A stretch of DNA of 64,000 nt from Companilactobacillus tucceti DSM 20183 (GCF_001434665.1 NZ_AZDG01000012.1:1-64000); one strand, 5' to 3'; counted from the first letter of the stretch, positions 8,896 through 18,133 are shown. Notes: generated by a model not told the origin, from the sequence alone. Program-made: numbers and translations.

Positions 8896-11535
8896 TTAGT
8901 TTAATTTCATACGTATCATTTTATCTATTTCAGCAACAACTAGAACGATAAATCCACCTATAATGGCAAATCCCCATTCTTTAAGTCCGATGTTACCGGT
9001 ATAGAATACACTTTGCATAAATGGAACATAAGTTAAAATCAATTGTAAAACAATCATCAATCCAATAAACAAGAAAGCTTTTGGATTGGAGAAGAAATCT
9101 TTTGAGAAAGCTAATTTTTTAGTTCTGATATTGAATAGATAAAAAATCTTTCCAATAACTAAAACGTTAACCATAGTTGTACTTGAAATTACTTCTCCAA
9201 CACCTTGGGAGTTTAGCCAAGCATCAACTATCAAACTAACTCCAGAAATCAGTATCGCTACATAGGCCATTTGGAACACATCGTGGCGACTCATAAATTT
9301 AGAACCTGTTTTACGCGGAGATCTTTTCATAATACCATCTTCAGCGGGCTCAAAAATTAATGCGAACTGGATCGTAATGGCAGAAACCATGTTGATCCAA
9401 AGAAGCTGTGTAGGGTGCAATGGAATTTCACTCTTAGTAAGAACAGCATATGCAACAATCAGACCTTCGGAAAAGGAGATAGGTAGTAGGTAGAGAATAC
9501 TCTTTTTAATGTTATCGAATATTCTTCGACCTTCTTTAATGGCCGTAGACATTGTTGCAAAGTTGTCGTCAGTTAAAACCATATCAGCTGAGTCTTTTGC
9601 AACATCGGTACCTTTGATACCCATAGCAACACCGATGTCAGATTTCTTTAGTGCGGGTGCATCATTAACACCATCACCTGTCATGGCAGTTACTTTGTTA
9701 TTCTTTTGAAGAGCATCGATTATTTCTAGTTTATTGCTTGGAGTAGTTCTAGCAAAAACTTGATTTTTATCAGCGGCTTTTATTTTTTCATTATCGCTTA
9801 ATTGATCCCATTCAAGACCAGTTATAGCATTGATTTCTTTTGCTAAGCCAAGCTGTTCACCGATTGCCTTTGCCGTCATAGCACTATCACCAGTTATCAT
9901 TTTCACTTGAACACCGGCATCATTCATAACTTTTAATGCATCGATAACTTCTTCTCTAGGTGGATCGATTATTGCAGCCAATCCAAGGAAGTTCATACCA
10001 TTAGTAATTTGTTCATGAGTTATTTCATTAACGTCATCGGGTACATCTTCATAACTAACCGCTATAACTCGCTTACCTTGTTCAGAGTATTTTGTGACCT
10101 TCTCTAACCAATAATCATAGTCAAAGTTAGGATCATTACTCATGTTTAGTAATTTGTCAGGTGAACTCTTTGCAAAAAGCAATCGTTTACCTGATTTATT
10201 TTTTACTAATTTAGCCATATAACGGTAATCAGAATCAAAAGGTAGGATATCTAATTCTTGATAGTCATCAGTATTACCCAGTACTTTTTGATAAAGTGTC
10301 AAAAAGGCACCATCAGTTGGTTCACCATTAATATTCCATTTGTTATCTTCGAAAAGTAAATCAGTGTCATTAGCTTGAAATCCAGCTTCTAAAAATAGTT
10401 TTAATTTAGAAGTGATTTCTGCCTTTTTCCCATTTAAACTTATTTGACCAGTTGGTTCGTATCCCGTTCCTGAAACAGAGTAGGTTTTATCATCAATAAG
10501 GATGTCCGTTACTGTCATTTCATTTTTAGTTAACGTACCCGTTTTATCAGTGGCAACAACGTCAACTGATCCTAATGTTTCGACAGCAGGTAAAGTTTTG
10601 ACGATGGTATTGTGATTTTTAGCCATGTCACTAACACCTTTAGCCAAAATAACTGATGTAGTAGCGGGCAATCCTTCAGGAATTGCACCAACCATCATTG
10701 AAACAACAGCTAAAGTTAACACTGATAGGGAGTAAGTCTCAAAGAATAATCCTATTAGGAAAATAATTATTGAAGCTACAACAATAACATAGGAAACATT
10801 TGTACCTAATCGGTCAATAATTTGAATTAGTGGAGTTTTACGTTTTTTAACTGAGCTAACTTCTTGAGAAATTTTACCAATTTCTGTTTTTTCAGCAGTA
10901 GCTATAACCAGACCAGATCCACTACCGTTAGTGACCGCGGTTGAGGCAAAGGCCATATTAGTTTGTTCAGCTAAAGCTATTTTATCTCCATCTAAAGCTT
11001 CAACTGTCTTTTCAACAGAGTTAGCTTCACCTGTCAGAGCTGATTCTTGGATTCTTAAATTATCAGAATCCACTATTCTAAGATCTGCTGGTACGTTATC
11101 TCCAGCCTCTAAGAAAACTACATCACCAACTACTATGTCTTCAGCTGGGATGTCTTTTCTAGCGCCATCTCTATAAACTGTAGCGTCAGTTGACAGCATT
11201 TCTTTTATTTTTTCCAAAGCATTAGATGCGTTATTTTCTTGGTAGTATCCTATTAAAGCATTAATGATTACCACCATACCAATAATGATTGAATCAGAAT
11301 AGTGACCCATCAATAATGTTATTAAGGTTGCTGCTAGCAAAACATAAATAACCATGCTCTTAAATTGACGGAAAAATATCTTCCATTTCGGTGTTTTCTT
11401 TGACTCAAGTTTGTTAGGCCCAAATTGTTCAAGGCGTTTTTGAGCTTCCTCGGTATTTAGGCCGTTTTTGAAATCATTAAGTTGTGTTTGTTTTTTTAGT
11501 TCTTCCAAATTTTGTTGATAATATTTTTTATCCAT
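8896..11535 (-). CDS. Calcium-type P-type cation ATPase
   Basis: An 879-residue P2A-type ion pump of the SERCA/LMCA1/YloB kind, exporting Ca2+ (or Mn2+) across the cytoplasmic membrane. Domain order: N-terminal cation-ATPase domain, actuator loop (ALTGEANSVEK), TM4 with PEGLPA (cation-binding Glu), phosphorylation site DKTGT (Asp330), nucleotide-binding domain, hinge TGDGVNDAPALKKSDIGVAMG, and C-terminal membrane helices with NMVSA. The start at 11535 is preceded by AGGAG at 7 bases; the ATG at 11541 directly abuts that site. A terminator-like hairpin lies in its 5' leader. The ion specificity is inferred from PEGLP and overall family. Confidence 0.9.
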   Translation of the reverse strand: MDKKYYQQNLEELKKQTQLNDFKNGLNTEEAQKRLEQFGPNKLESKKTPKWKIFFRQFKSMVIYVLLAATLITLLMGHYSDSIIIGMVVIINALIGYYQENNASNALEKIKEMLSTDATVYRDGARKDIPAEDIVVGDVVFLEAGDNVPADLRIVDSDNLRIQESALTGEANSVEKTVEALDGDKIALAEQTNMAFASTAVTNGSGSGLVIATAEKTEIGKISQEVSSVKKRKTPLIQIIDRLGTNVSYVIVVASIIIFLIGLFFETYSLSVLTLAVVSMMVGAIPEGLPATTSVILAKGVSDMAKNHNTIVKTLPAVETLGSVDVVATDKTGTLTKNEMTVTDILIDDKTYSVSGTGYEPTGQISLNGKKAEITSKLKLFLEAGFQANDTDLLFEDNKWNINGEPTDGAFLTLYQKVLGNTDDYQELDILPFDSDYRYMAKLVKNKSGKRLLFAKSSPDKLLNMSNDPNFDYDYWLEKVTKYSEQGKRVIAVSYEDVPDDVNEITHEQITNGMNFLGLAAIIDPPREEVIDALKVMNDAGVQVKMITGDSAMTAKAIGEQLGLAKEINAITGLEWDQLSDNEKIKAADKNQVFARTTPSNKLEIIDALQKNNKVTAMTGDGVNDAPALKKSDIGVAMGIKGTDVAKDSADMVLTDDNFATMSTAIKEGRRIFDNIKKSILYLLPISFSEGLIVAYAVLTKSEIPLHPTQLLWINMVSAITIQFALIFEPAEDGIMKRSPRKTGSKFMSRHDVFQMAYVAILISGVSLIVDAWLNSQGVGEVISSTTMVNVLVIGKIFYLFNIRTKKLAFSKDFFSNPKAFLFIGLMIVLQLILTYVPFMQSVFYTGNIGLKEWGFAIIGGFIVLVVAEIDKMIRMKLN

Positions 11536-11557
11536 TTTCATCTCCTATTTTTTGTGT

Positions 11558-11594
11558 AAAAAAAAGACGGCTGCTTCATATATAGCAGTGCGTC
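11558..11594 (-). terminator. Terminator-like hairpin in the 5' leader of the P-type ATPase
   Basis: Read on the minus strand, GACG-CA-CTGC / GCAG-C-CGTC (10-base loop) is followed by eight T, then 22 bases later by the ATPase ribosome binding site. Nothing else ends here, so it may attenuate the ATPase transcript. The upstream leader does not match the manganese yybP-ykoY riboswitch core. Confidence 0.55.
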
Positions 11595-11783
11595 ACAAAC
11601 AAACGTAATTAACTTTTAATTTTAATAGTATAGGGGTTAGCCTTCAGTTTAAGTTCACTCCTTAAAATATGGTAATAATAAAGTAACAGGTTTTAATCAT
11701 TATGTCAATTTTAATATAATCATTAGATTTTAATTATTAATATCAATTAAAATTTCTTCATTGATTTATAATTAATAGTATTT

Positions 11784-11797
11784 TTGGAATATACCAA
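11784..11797. promoter_or_regulatory. GntR/NagR-like operator upstream of nagE
   Basis: TTGGAATATACCAA is an inverted repeat of the TGGT-N(4-6)-ACCA type bound by HutC-subfamily GntR regulators (NagR/TreR). A related and better site lies upstream of manL. No such regulator is encoded in the window, so the assignment is inference. Confidence 0.45.
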
Positions 11798-11949
11798 TTT
11801 GTTAAAATGGTTTATTTTGAATAATTATGAAAGTCTATACTCCGCTTACATTGGTGCATATAATAAATTTACCCTTGAAATGTTCTATGTAGACCATTAT
11901 TATTGAGTTCATTGATATTAAATGTTTTTTGTAAGGGGAAAATAGGAAA

Positions 11950-13926
11950 ATGAAAACATATCTTCAAAAAATGGGTCGTTCATTACAACTACCCGTTGCG
12001 GTACTTCCTGCTGCAGCTCTTTTACAAGGTGTTGGACATCTAATGCCGCAAAGTTGGGGAATAGCCCAATTTATGCAAGCTGGTGGTGTAGCCATCCTTA
12101 ATCAAATCGCACTATTATTTGCTGTTGGACTTGCCTTTGGTATGTCTAAGGACAAAGATGGTGCTGCTGCATTAGCGGGATTAGTAGCATATATTATTCC
12201 TGTTGGAATATTGACACCTGCTAATGTCGCATTGTTAATGGGAATTAGTGTTAAATCAGTTGATCCAGCTTTTAATTTTGTTTCAGGTAATGTACTTGTC
12301 GGAATTATTGCTGGTTTGTCTGCAGGTGCACTTTATAATCGCTTTAAAGATACTAAATTGCCAATGGCATTATCGTTCTTTAGTGGTAAAAGATTGGTAC
12401 CGATCGTTGCCTCATTAGTTATGTTATTAGTCAGTGCTGTATTATTGTTTGCCTGGCCAACTATATATGATGCATTAGTTAACTTTGGTAAATTCTTTAT
12501 TAACTTAGGAGCCATTGGTGCTGGATTATATGGTTTCTTTAATAGATTGCTTATTCCAACAGGATTGCATCAAGCACTTAATCAAGTATTTTGGTTTAAT
12601 GTTGCAGGAATTAACGATATTGGTAATTTCTGGGCTAACAAAGGAGTTAAAGGTGTAACTGGTATTTATCAAGCTGGATTTTTCCCAGTTATGATGTTTG
12701 GACTACCGGCAGGGGCGTATGCAATTTATCGTAATGCCTTGCCAGAACGCAAAAAAGAAACTGCTGGTTTAATGATGGCTGGAGCATTTGCTTCATTCTT
12801 TACAGGAGTTACAGAACCATTAGAGTTTTCATTTATGTTCGTTGCTTGGCCATTATATATTTTGCACGCTGTATTTGTAGGCCTATCATTAGGATTTGCA
12901 GCATTTATGCATTGGACTGCTGGTTTTACTTTTAGTGCTGGATTGGTTGATTACCTATTAAGTATTCATATGCCGATTGCCAATATGCCATTGATGCTTA
13001 TAGTACAAGGATTAGTAATGGCAGTGATATATTACTTTGGATTTAATTTTGCCATTCAAAAATTTAACCTAATGACACCAGGACGTGAACCTTTAGATAT
13101 CGACGGATCAGACGCTGTCGATATTTCAGATGACGATGATAAATATACTCTTGCAGCTAAGAAGGTATATGCAGGTATTGGTGGATATGAAAATATTAAA
13201 GTGATAGATAATTGTACAACTCGTTTACGCCTACAATTATTTGATACTGATAAGGCAGATACAGCGCTTATTAAAACTTCTGGTGCTGCCGGGGTTAATA
13301 TTTTAGATAAGAGTAATATTCAGATTATTATTGGTACGGAAGTTCAATTTGTAGCTGATGCTTTAAAGAAACTTTATGATAATAAAACACCTTTATCTAA
13401 AGCAGAAGATGTAAATGAAACACCAGAACCAGTTAAAGAAGAAACTAAAACAGATGTAAAAGCAGGAACACAAACATTCTATAGTGTTGCCAATGGTCAA
13501 CTTGAGGATATTGAAAAAGTTCCAGATGATACATTTTCTCAAAAGATGTTGGGTGACGGTTATGCGGTTGTTCCAAGTGATGGACAAATCACTTCACCGG
13601 TTGATGGAACTATTACAACCATTTTCCCAACTAAGCATGCAATGGGAATCAAAACAGATAATGGATTAGAGATTCTTCTACATATGGGAATTGATACTGT
13701 TCAGTTAAAAGGTGAGCCATTTGATGTTAAGGTAACTGATGGACAAGAAGTTCGTCATGGAGATTTATTAGCATCCGTAGATCTTAAGAAGATCGAAGAG
13801 GCAGGTAAAAAGACAGATATGATGGTTATCGTTACTAATATGCCTGTCGTTTCAATGATGAAATTCAAGGACTTGGATCGCCAAGTAAACAAAGATGATG
13901 ATGTAGTTAAAATCACTACTAAATAG
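11950..13926 (+). CDS. nagE: PTS N-acetylglucosamine/glucose-family EIICBA
   Basis: A 658-residue phosphotransferase permease that imports and phosphorylates an amino sugar or glucose. Order: EIIC membrane domain (1-370, with PVAVLPAAALL at the start and TGVTEPLEFSFMF in the sugar site), EIIB (about 393-475, phospho-Cys422 in DNCTTRLRL), a Glu/Lys-rich linker, and EIIA (about 520-655, phospho-His578 in LLHMGIDTV). The sequence of the EIIC domain and NagR-like operators favour GlcNAc over glucose or maltose, which is inference. ATG with AAGGGGAAAATAGG upstream. Monocistronic, ending at a terminator. Confidence 0.85.
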   Translation: MKTYLQKMGRSLQLPVAVLPAAALLQGVGHLMPQSWGIAQFMQAGGVAILNQIALLFAVGLAFGMSKDKDGAAALAGLVAYIIPVGILTPANVALLMGISVKSVDPAFNFVSGNVLVGIIAGLSAGALYNRFKDTKLPMALSFFSGKRLVPIVASLVMLLVSAVLLFAWPTIYDALVNFGKFFINLGAIGAGLYGFFNRLLIPTGLHQALNQVFWFNVAGINDIGNFWANKGVKGVTGIYQAGFFPVMMFGLPAGAYAIYRNALPERKKETAGLMMAGAFASFFTGVTEPLEFSFMFVAWPLYILHAVFVGLSLGFAAFMHWTAGFTFSAGLVDYLLSIHMPIANMPLMLIVQGLVMAVIYYFGFNFAIQKFNLMTPGREPLDIDGSDAVDISDDDDKYTLAAKKVYAGIGGYENIKVIDNCTTRLRLQLFDTDKADTALIKTSGAAGVNILDKSNIQIIIGTEVQFVADALKKLYDNKTPLSKAEDVNETPEPVKEETKTDVKAGTQTFYSVANGQLEDIEKVPDDTFSQKMLGDGYAVVPSDGQITSPVDGTITTIFPTKHAMGIKTDNGLEILLHMGIDTVQLKGEPFDVKVTDGQEVRHGDLLASVDLKKIEEAGKKTDMMVIVTNMPVVSMMKFKDLDRQVNKDDDVVKITTK

Positions 13927-13933
13927 TATAAAG

Positions 13934-13969
13934 AGACGCAAAATCAAATTTTGATTTTGCGCCTTTTTA
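13934..13969 (+). terminator. Intrinsic terminator after nagE
   Basis: GACGCAAAATCAAA pairs with TTTGATTTTGCGCC (one mismatched/wobble end) and is followed by a run of five T. Confidence 0.9.
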
Positions 13970-14215
13970 TTTGCAATCAAAAAACGTGGCAAATCTTTCT
14001 GAGTAGTTTAGGATTAGATTATTCCAAAATATCAATATTTCAGCAAGTGGGGATGAAACACTAATAACAATAAAAAAGAAGAATATTGTTATATAGGCTT
14101 TTGAATAATTTGCTGATTGAAAGGGATGATTATTTTATTGTCGAATAGGCAATTGGATTGAAAAAGTATTTAAATAATAGGAAGTAATCGATTAAAGTAT
14201 GAAAAAAGTGATAAA

Positions 14216-14229
14216 TGAATGCGTTTTCA
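14216..14229 (+). promoter_or_regulatory. CcpA cre site upstream of manL
   Basis: TGAATGCGTTTTCA matches TGWAANCGNTTTCA with one mismatch. It lies about 210 bases upstream of the likely manL promoter, so it may act at a distance or with a second promoter. Confidence 0.55.
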
Positions 14230-14265
14230 TACGAGCTAACAAACTAAACAAAACCCGTCAAACCC

Positions 14266-14289
14266 TTGGTATATCATTGGTCTACACCA
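14266..14289. promoter_or_regulatory. GntR/NagR-like operator upstream of manL
   Basis: TGGTCTACACCA at 14278-14289 differs by one base from the NagR/DasR palindrome TGGTCTAGACCA, and TTGGTATA immediately before it adds another half-site in the same orientation. Sharing this with the nagE region suggests joint control of amino-sugar and mannose-type uptake. Confidence 0.6.
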
Positions 14290-14433
14290 TTCACTGCTGA
14301 ATGATGAGCTGATTTAGAGCCTTTTTAAGTGATAATCATTATCGCTTTTTAAAAAGAAGAAAATTTAAAAAAGTTTAAAGAATCCTTACGATTTATATTT
14401 TTTTATATAAAAAGGTGTTTTTTTCAGAAAAAA

Positions 14434-14442
14434 TGATATTAT
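14434..14442 (+). promoter_or_regulatory. Extended -10 promoter for manLMN
   Basis: TGATATTAT gives a TGn-extended -10 box (TATTAT) about 135 bases before manL. No good -35 box is present at 17 bases. Confidence 0.45.
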
Positions 14443-14538
14443 GAAAGGGTTCACAAGAAGGGTGAGCTCGATTGAAGTGCCTTATTACGAAATTATTCTA
14501 TTTTAATTTTTATCAAGGGACTATTATTGTTTAGTTTA

Positions 14539-14552
14539 AGTAAGCGCTTTAA
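14539..14552 (+). promoter_or_regulatory. Second cre-like site in the manL leader
   Basis: AGTAAGCGCTTTAA keeps the palindromic core TAAGCGCTTTA of catabolite-responsive elements with two outer mismatches. Being downstream of the promoter, it would act as a roadblock. Confidence 0.4.
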
Positions 14553-14578
14553 TCACTAATTCATAAGGAGGATTAAAG

Positions 14579-15553
14579 ATGGTAGGGATTATCATTGCTA
14601 GTCATGGTAAGTTTGCCGAAGGTATCTTGCAATCCGGATCAATGATCTTTGGAGAACAAGAAAACGTCAAAGCTGTCACACTTATGCCAAGTCAAGGCCC
14701 AGACGATTTAAAGGCTAATCTTGAAGCAGCTATTGCTTCTTTTGATGACCAAGACCAAGTATTATTCTTAGTCGATCTTTGGGGTGGTACACCTTTCAAC
14801 CAAGTTAACAACTTGTTTGAAGCACATAAAGATAAGTGGGCAATTGTTGCCGGCTTGAACTTGCCTATGTTGATCGAAGCATATGCATCACGCATGTCTA
14901 TGGACAGTGCGCACGAAATTGCTGCTCATATTATTGAAACAGCAAAAGAGGGTGTTAAGGTTCGTCCCGAAGCACTACAACCAAAAGAAGCTGCAAAAAC
15001 TGAAGCTCCTAAATCAACTGGAAATGCTGGTAGACCAGGATCATTTGAATATGTTCTTGCACGTATTGACTCACGTTTATTACATGGTCAAGTTGCAACT
15101 GCATGGACTAAGACAACAAATCCAACACGTATAATTGTTGTATCTGATGCCGTAGCTAAAGATGAACTTCGTACAAAGTTGATTCAACAAGCTGCACCAT
15201 CTGGTGTTAAAGCTCACGTTGTTCCAGTTGATCAAATGATCAAGATTGCTAAAGATGACAAACACTTTGGTGGTCAACGTGCATTACTATTATTCGAAGA
15301 CCCAGAAGATGCATTACGTGCTGTTGAGGGGGGAGTTCCTTTGAAAGAAATCAATGTTGGTTCAATGGCCCATTCAACTGGTAAAGTTCAACCTAACAAG
15401 GTTTTGGCTTTTGATCAAGAAGACATTGATACATTCAAGAAACTTCAAAAGGAAGGCGTGGAATTTGATGTTCGTAAAGTTCCTGCTGACTCAAAAGACA
15501 ACATGGATGCAATCTTAAATAAAGCTCAAGAAGAGCTAAATAAACAAAAGTAA
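14579..15553 (+). CDS. manL: PTS mannose-family EIIAB
   Basis: A 324-residue cytoplasmic fusion protein that passes phosphate from HPr to the incoming sugar. The EIIA (mannose) domain has phospho-His9 in ASHGKFAEG; an Ala/Lys/Pro-rich linker lies at about 137-152; the EIIB (mannose/sorbose) domain has phospho-His169 in [13 protein letters not shown]. Start ATG with AAGGAGG 8 bases before. First gene of manLMN; this transporter usually moves glucose and mannose, and also glucosamine, and takes part in carbon catabolite control. Confidence 0.95.
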   Translation: MVGIIIASHGKFAEGILQSGSMIFGEQENVKAVTLMPSQGPDDLKANLEAAIASFDDQDQVLFLVDLWGGTPFNQVNNLFEAHKDKWAIVAGLNLPMLIEAYASRMSMDSAHEIAAHIIETAKEGVKVRPEALQPKEAAKTEAPKSTGNAGRPGSFEYVLARIDSRLLHGQVATAWTKTTNPTRIIVVSDAVAKDELRTKLIQQAAPSGVKAHVVPVDQMIKIAKDDKHFGGQRALLLFEDPEDALRAVEGGVPLKEINVGSMAHSTGKVQPNKVLAFDQEDIDTFKKLQKEGVEFDVRKVPADSKDNMDAILNKAQEELNKQK

Positions 15554-15589
15554 AATAATTATCAGAGGAAAAATGGAGGATTAATAATC

Positions 15590-16399
15590 ATGGATTTGAA
15601 TATTATTCAAGTGATATTAGTCGTTTTAGTATCATTTTTAGCTGGTATGGAAGGTATTTTGGATGAATTCCATTTCCATCAACCAGTTATCGCCTGTACT
15701 TTAATCGGATTAGTTACAGGTAACCTAATACCATGTTTGATTTTAGGTGGTTCATTACAAATGATTGCTCTTGGTTGGGCAAACATTGGTGCTGCTGTTG
15801 CTCCTGATGCTGCTTTGGCATCTGTTGCTTCCGCAATTATTCTTGTTCTTGGTGGCGAAGGTAGAAAAGGTGTTTCATCTGCTATCGCTATCGCCGTTCC
15901 ATTGGCTGTTGCCGGTTTGTTACTAACAATCATTGTTCGTACAATTACTACTGGTATTGTTCATATTATGGATAAAGCTGCTGAAGAAGGTAGTTTTAGA
16001 AAAATTGAATTCTGGCAAATTGTTGCTATCTGTTTACAAGGTATCCGTATTGCCATCCCTGCAGCTATGATCTTGGCAATTGGTGCTGGCCCTGTTAAGG
16101 GTATGCTTAATGCTATGCCTTCATGGTTAACTGACGGTCTTGCCGTTGGTGGTGGTATGGTTGTTGCTGTTGGTTACGCAATGGTTATCAACATGATGGC
16201 TTCTAAAGAAGTTTGGCCATTCTTTGCTATTGGTTTCGTTCTAGCAACTGTTACAGATCTTACATTGATCGCACTTGGTACTATTGGTATTTCTATGGCT
16301 CTTATTTATCTTAAACTTGAAAAAACAGGTGGCGGATCAAATAACGGCGGCGGTTCAAATACCGGTGATCCAGTTGGCGATATAATAGATAATTACTAG
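15590..16399 (+). CDS. manM: PTS mannose-family EIIC
   Basis: A 269-residue membrane subunit of the mannose transporter. It begins LNIIQVILVVLVSFLAGMEGILDEFHFHQP, a stretch conserved in ManM/ManY, and shows many hydrophobic helices with LGGSLQMIALGW. The C-terminus is a Gly/Asn/Ser-rich hydrophilic tail (TGGGSNNGGGS) ending DPVGDIIDNY. ATG with TGGAGGA. It lies between manL and manN in one operon, and works with EIID as the translocation pore; it is also the class IIa bacteriocin receptor in many lactic acid bacteria (family knowledge). Confidence 0.95.
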   Translation: MDLNIIQVILVVLVSFLAGMEGILDEFHFHQPVIACTLIGLVTGNLIPCLILGGSLQMIALGWANIGAAVAPDAALASVASAIILVLGGEGRKGVSSAIAIAVPLAVAGLLLTIIVRTITTGIVHIMDKAAEEGSFRKIEFWQIVAICLQGIRIAIPAAMILAIGAGPVKGMLNAMPSWLTDGLAVGGGMVVAVGYAMVINMMASKEVWPFFAIGFVLATVTDLTLIALGTIGISMALIYLKLEKTGGGSNNGGGSNTGDPVGDIIDNY

Positions 16400-16415
16400 G
16401 ATGGAGGAAGAAAAA

Positions 16416-17327
16416 TTGGCTGAAGAATTAAAGTTATCTAAAAGAGATCGTATAGCCGTTTGGTGGCGTTCAACCTTCATTCAAGGTTCATGGAACTACG
16501 AACGTATGCAAAACGGTGGTTGGGCATATTCAATGATCCCAGCACTTAAAAAATTATATAGTACTAAAGAAGACCGTGCCTCAGCATTGAAGCGTCACTT
16601 GGAATTCTTTAATACTCACCCTTACTTAGCTTCACCTATTTTAGGTGTTACTATGGCTCTTGAAGAAGAACGTGCTAATGGTGCTCCTGTTGACGACGTT
16701 GCTATTCAAGGTGTTAAAGTTGGTATGATGGGTCCTCTAGCTGGTATTGGTGATCCAGTGTTCTGGTTCACTGTTAAGCCTATCGTTGGTGCCTTAGCAG
16801 CATCACTTGCTATGACAGGTAATATCTTAGGACCAATCATTTACTTCGTTGTATGGAATGCTATTCGTATGGGATTCATGTGGTATACACAAGAACTTGG
16901 CTACAAAGCTGGTTCAAAGATCACAGAAGATATGTCTGGTGGTTTGCTACAAGACATTACTAAAGGTGCTTCAATTCTAGGTATGTTTATCCTAGGATCC
17001 TTGATCAACCGTTGGGTTGTTGTTAAGTTCACACCAACTGTTTCATCAGTTAAACTTGATAAAGGTGCCTTCATTGACTGGGCTCACTTACCAGCAGGTG
17101 CACAAGGTGTTAAAGAAGCATTGATTCAACAAAAAGCAGGTCTATCATTGACTGCACATAAAGTTACAACATTACAAGATAACTTAGATAGTTTGATCCC
17201 CGGCTTGGCCGCTCTACTTCTAACATTCTTATGTATGTGGTTACTAAAGAAGAAAGTTTCTCCAATCATTATTATTCTTGGTTTGTTCGTTGTCGGTGTT
17301 ATCCTACACGTACTCCACGTTATGTAA
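16416..17327 (+). CDS. manN: PTS mannose-family EIID
   Basis: A 303-residue membrane subunit unique to mannose-family PTS. It has the signature SWNYERMQNGGWAYSMIPAL and a GPLAGIGDPVFWFT loop. I chose the TTG at 16416 because the ribosome binding site GGAGGAAG occupies 16403-16410; the ATG at 16401 precedes that site and has none of its own, and the resulting MAEELKLSKRDR start matches the usual ManN N-terminus. Last gene before a terminator, which separates it from manO. Confidence 0.93.
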   Translation: MAEELKLSKRDRIAVWWRSTFIQGSWNYERMQNGGWAYSMIPALKKLYSTKEDRASALKRHLEFFNTHPYLASPILGVTMALEEERANGAPVDDVAIQGVKVGMMGPLAGIGDPVFWFTVKPIVGALAASLAMTGNILGPIIYFVVWNAIRMGFMWYTQELGYKAGSKITEDMSGGLLQDITKGASILGMFILGSLINRWVVVKFTPTVSSVKLDKGAFIDWAHLPAGAQGVKEALIQQKAGLSLTAHKVTTLQDNLDSLIPGLAALLLTFLCMWLLKKKVSPIIIILGLFVVGVILHVLHVM

Positions 17328-17346
17328 TAATTGGAATTATAAAATG

Positions 17347-17376
17347 GATGGGCTCTTTGGAGTTCATCTTTTTTTT
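17347..17376 (+). terminator. Terminator between manN and manO
   Basis: GATGGGCTC / GAGTTCATC (G-U pairs included) with a TTTG loop and eight T. It should reduce manO expression relative to manLMN. Confidence 0.85.
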
Positions 17377-17435
17377 AACCAAAAATTTTAGAGGTGTATA
17401 ATTACAATAATTAGTGAAAGAATGGAGTAGATTAA

Positions 17436-17831
17436 ATGGTCCAGTCAATCAATACAAAGTCTGATCTTGTTATTAATGGGACCTCTCATGTAGGAATTTC
17501 AGAGTACGGCAAGATTATGGTCGGTGATCGAGGTTTTGAGTTTTATAGTGACAGAAATACCAAGAACTATATTCAGATTCCTTGGAAAGAAGTAGATAAG
17601 GTTATCGTTTCAGTTGTTTTTAAGGGTAAATGGATACCACGTTATGCTCTAAAGACTAAGAAAAACGGTATGTATACATTCTCTTCTAAGGACCCAAAAA
17701 AGGTTCTTAGAGCAATCAGAGTGTATATCGATCCTAAAGATATTGTTCGTTCACTGAGTTTTAATGATGTCGTTAAACGTGGGTTGAAGAATCTCTTCAC
17801 ACGTAAAAATAAGAAGAAAAAAAATAAATAA
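17436..17831 (+). CDS. manO: DUF956 family protein (ManO)
   Basis: A 131-residue cytoplasmic protein found next to mannose PTS operons of Bacillota (DUF956, named ManO). It has VQSINTKSDLVINGTSHVG at the start, IQIPWKEVDKVIVSVVF and YTFSSKDPKKVLRAIR; the fold resembles a small beta-barrel/PH-like domain, and the C-terminus is strongly basic (KNKKKKNK). TGGAG lies before the ATG. A regulatory role toward the mannose transporter is proposed for the family from its position; this sequence adds nothing more specific. Confidence 0.88.
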   Translation: MVQSINTKSDLVINGTSHVGISEYGKIMVGDRGFEFYSDRNTKNYIQIPWKEVDKVIVSVVFKGKWIPRYALKTKKNGMYTFSSKDPKKVLRAIRVYIDPKDIVRSLSFNDVVKRGLKNLFTRKNKKKKNK

Positions 17832-17908
17832 TGGGGTCGCGGCATAACTATTTTTTCGTTAATATGCAGCGTAAACGTGCGATAAAACATAGTTTTTTCC
17901 GCTTAAGT

Positions 17909-17953
17909 CAGACAAGGTCGGCAATCCTTTGGATTGCTGACCTTGTCTGTTTT
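17909..17953 (+). terminator. Very long-stem terminator downstream of manO
   Basis: A 19-base near-perfect stem (CAGACAAGGTCGGCAATCC with its complement, one G-U pair) with a TTTG loop is followed by only four T. It lies 77 bases after the manO stop. The short T-run leaves open an RNA-stability role. Confidence 0.7.
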
Positions 17954-18133
17954 AATGCTCGAAAGCTGACCATGCTTTGTCACACTTTGTTTTTGGGTCA
18001 TTTGACCATTTGAATAAGAAGGGTGTAGGCTCAATTGCCTTACATACATATACTACGTTATGAAACGCATTCCACATCAAGACTTTTTTATCAATATTTG
18101 TCTATATCGCTTAATATTTTCGTTCTAAAGCCA

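Larger units (their letters stand above)
11542..11949. other. 408-base intergenic region between P-ATPase and PTS genes
   Basis: Very AT-rich and without a credible reading frame. It holds the attenuator-like hairpin described for the ATPase, a palindromic operator at 11784-11797, a -10 box TATAAT at 11859-11864 with the half-site TTGGTGCATA overlapping it, and a possible second half-site TGTAGACCA at 11888-11896. These face the PTS gene on the + strand. Confidence 0.5.
13970..14578 (+). other. Long regulatory region upstream of manLMN
   Basis: About 610 bases without a supportable reading frame. It contains a cre site (14216-14229), a GntR/NagR-like operator (14266-14289), an extended -10 promoter (TGATATTAT at 14434-14442), a second cre-like palindrome (14539-14552) and the manL ribosome binding site AAGGAGG. 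A sigma-54 promoter, expected for some mannose PTS operons, was not found. Confidence 0.6.

Noticed and set aside
11595-11720. yybP-ykoY manganese riboswitch for the P-type ATPase
   Set aside because: The minus-strand leader lacks the GGGGAGTAG and GTCGTCA-type core sequences.
14090-14125. Sigma-54 promoter for the mannose PTS operon
   Set aside because: GG and GC elements near TTTGCT are 14 bases apart instead of 10, and no TGGCAC-N5-TTGC match is present elsewhere in the region.
17831-18013. 60-codon open frame downstream of manO
   Set aside because: It crosses a long hairpin, overlaps the manO stop and has no ribosome binding site.
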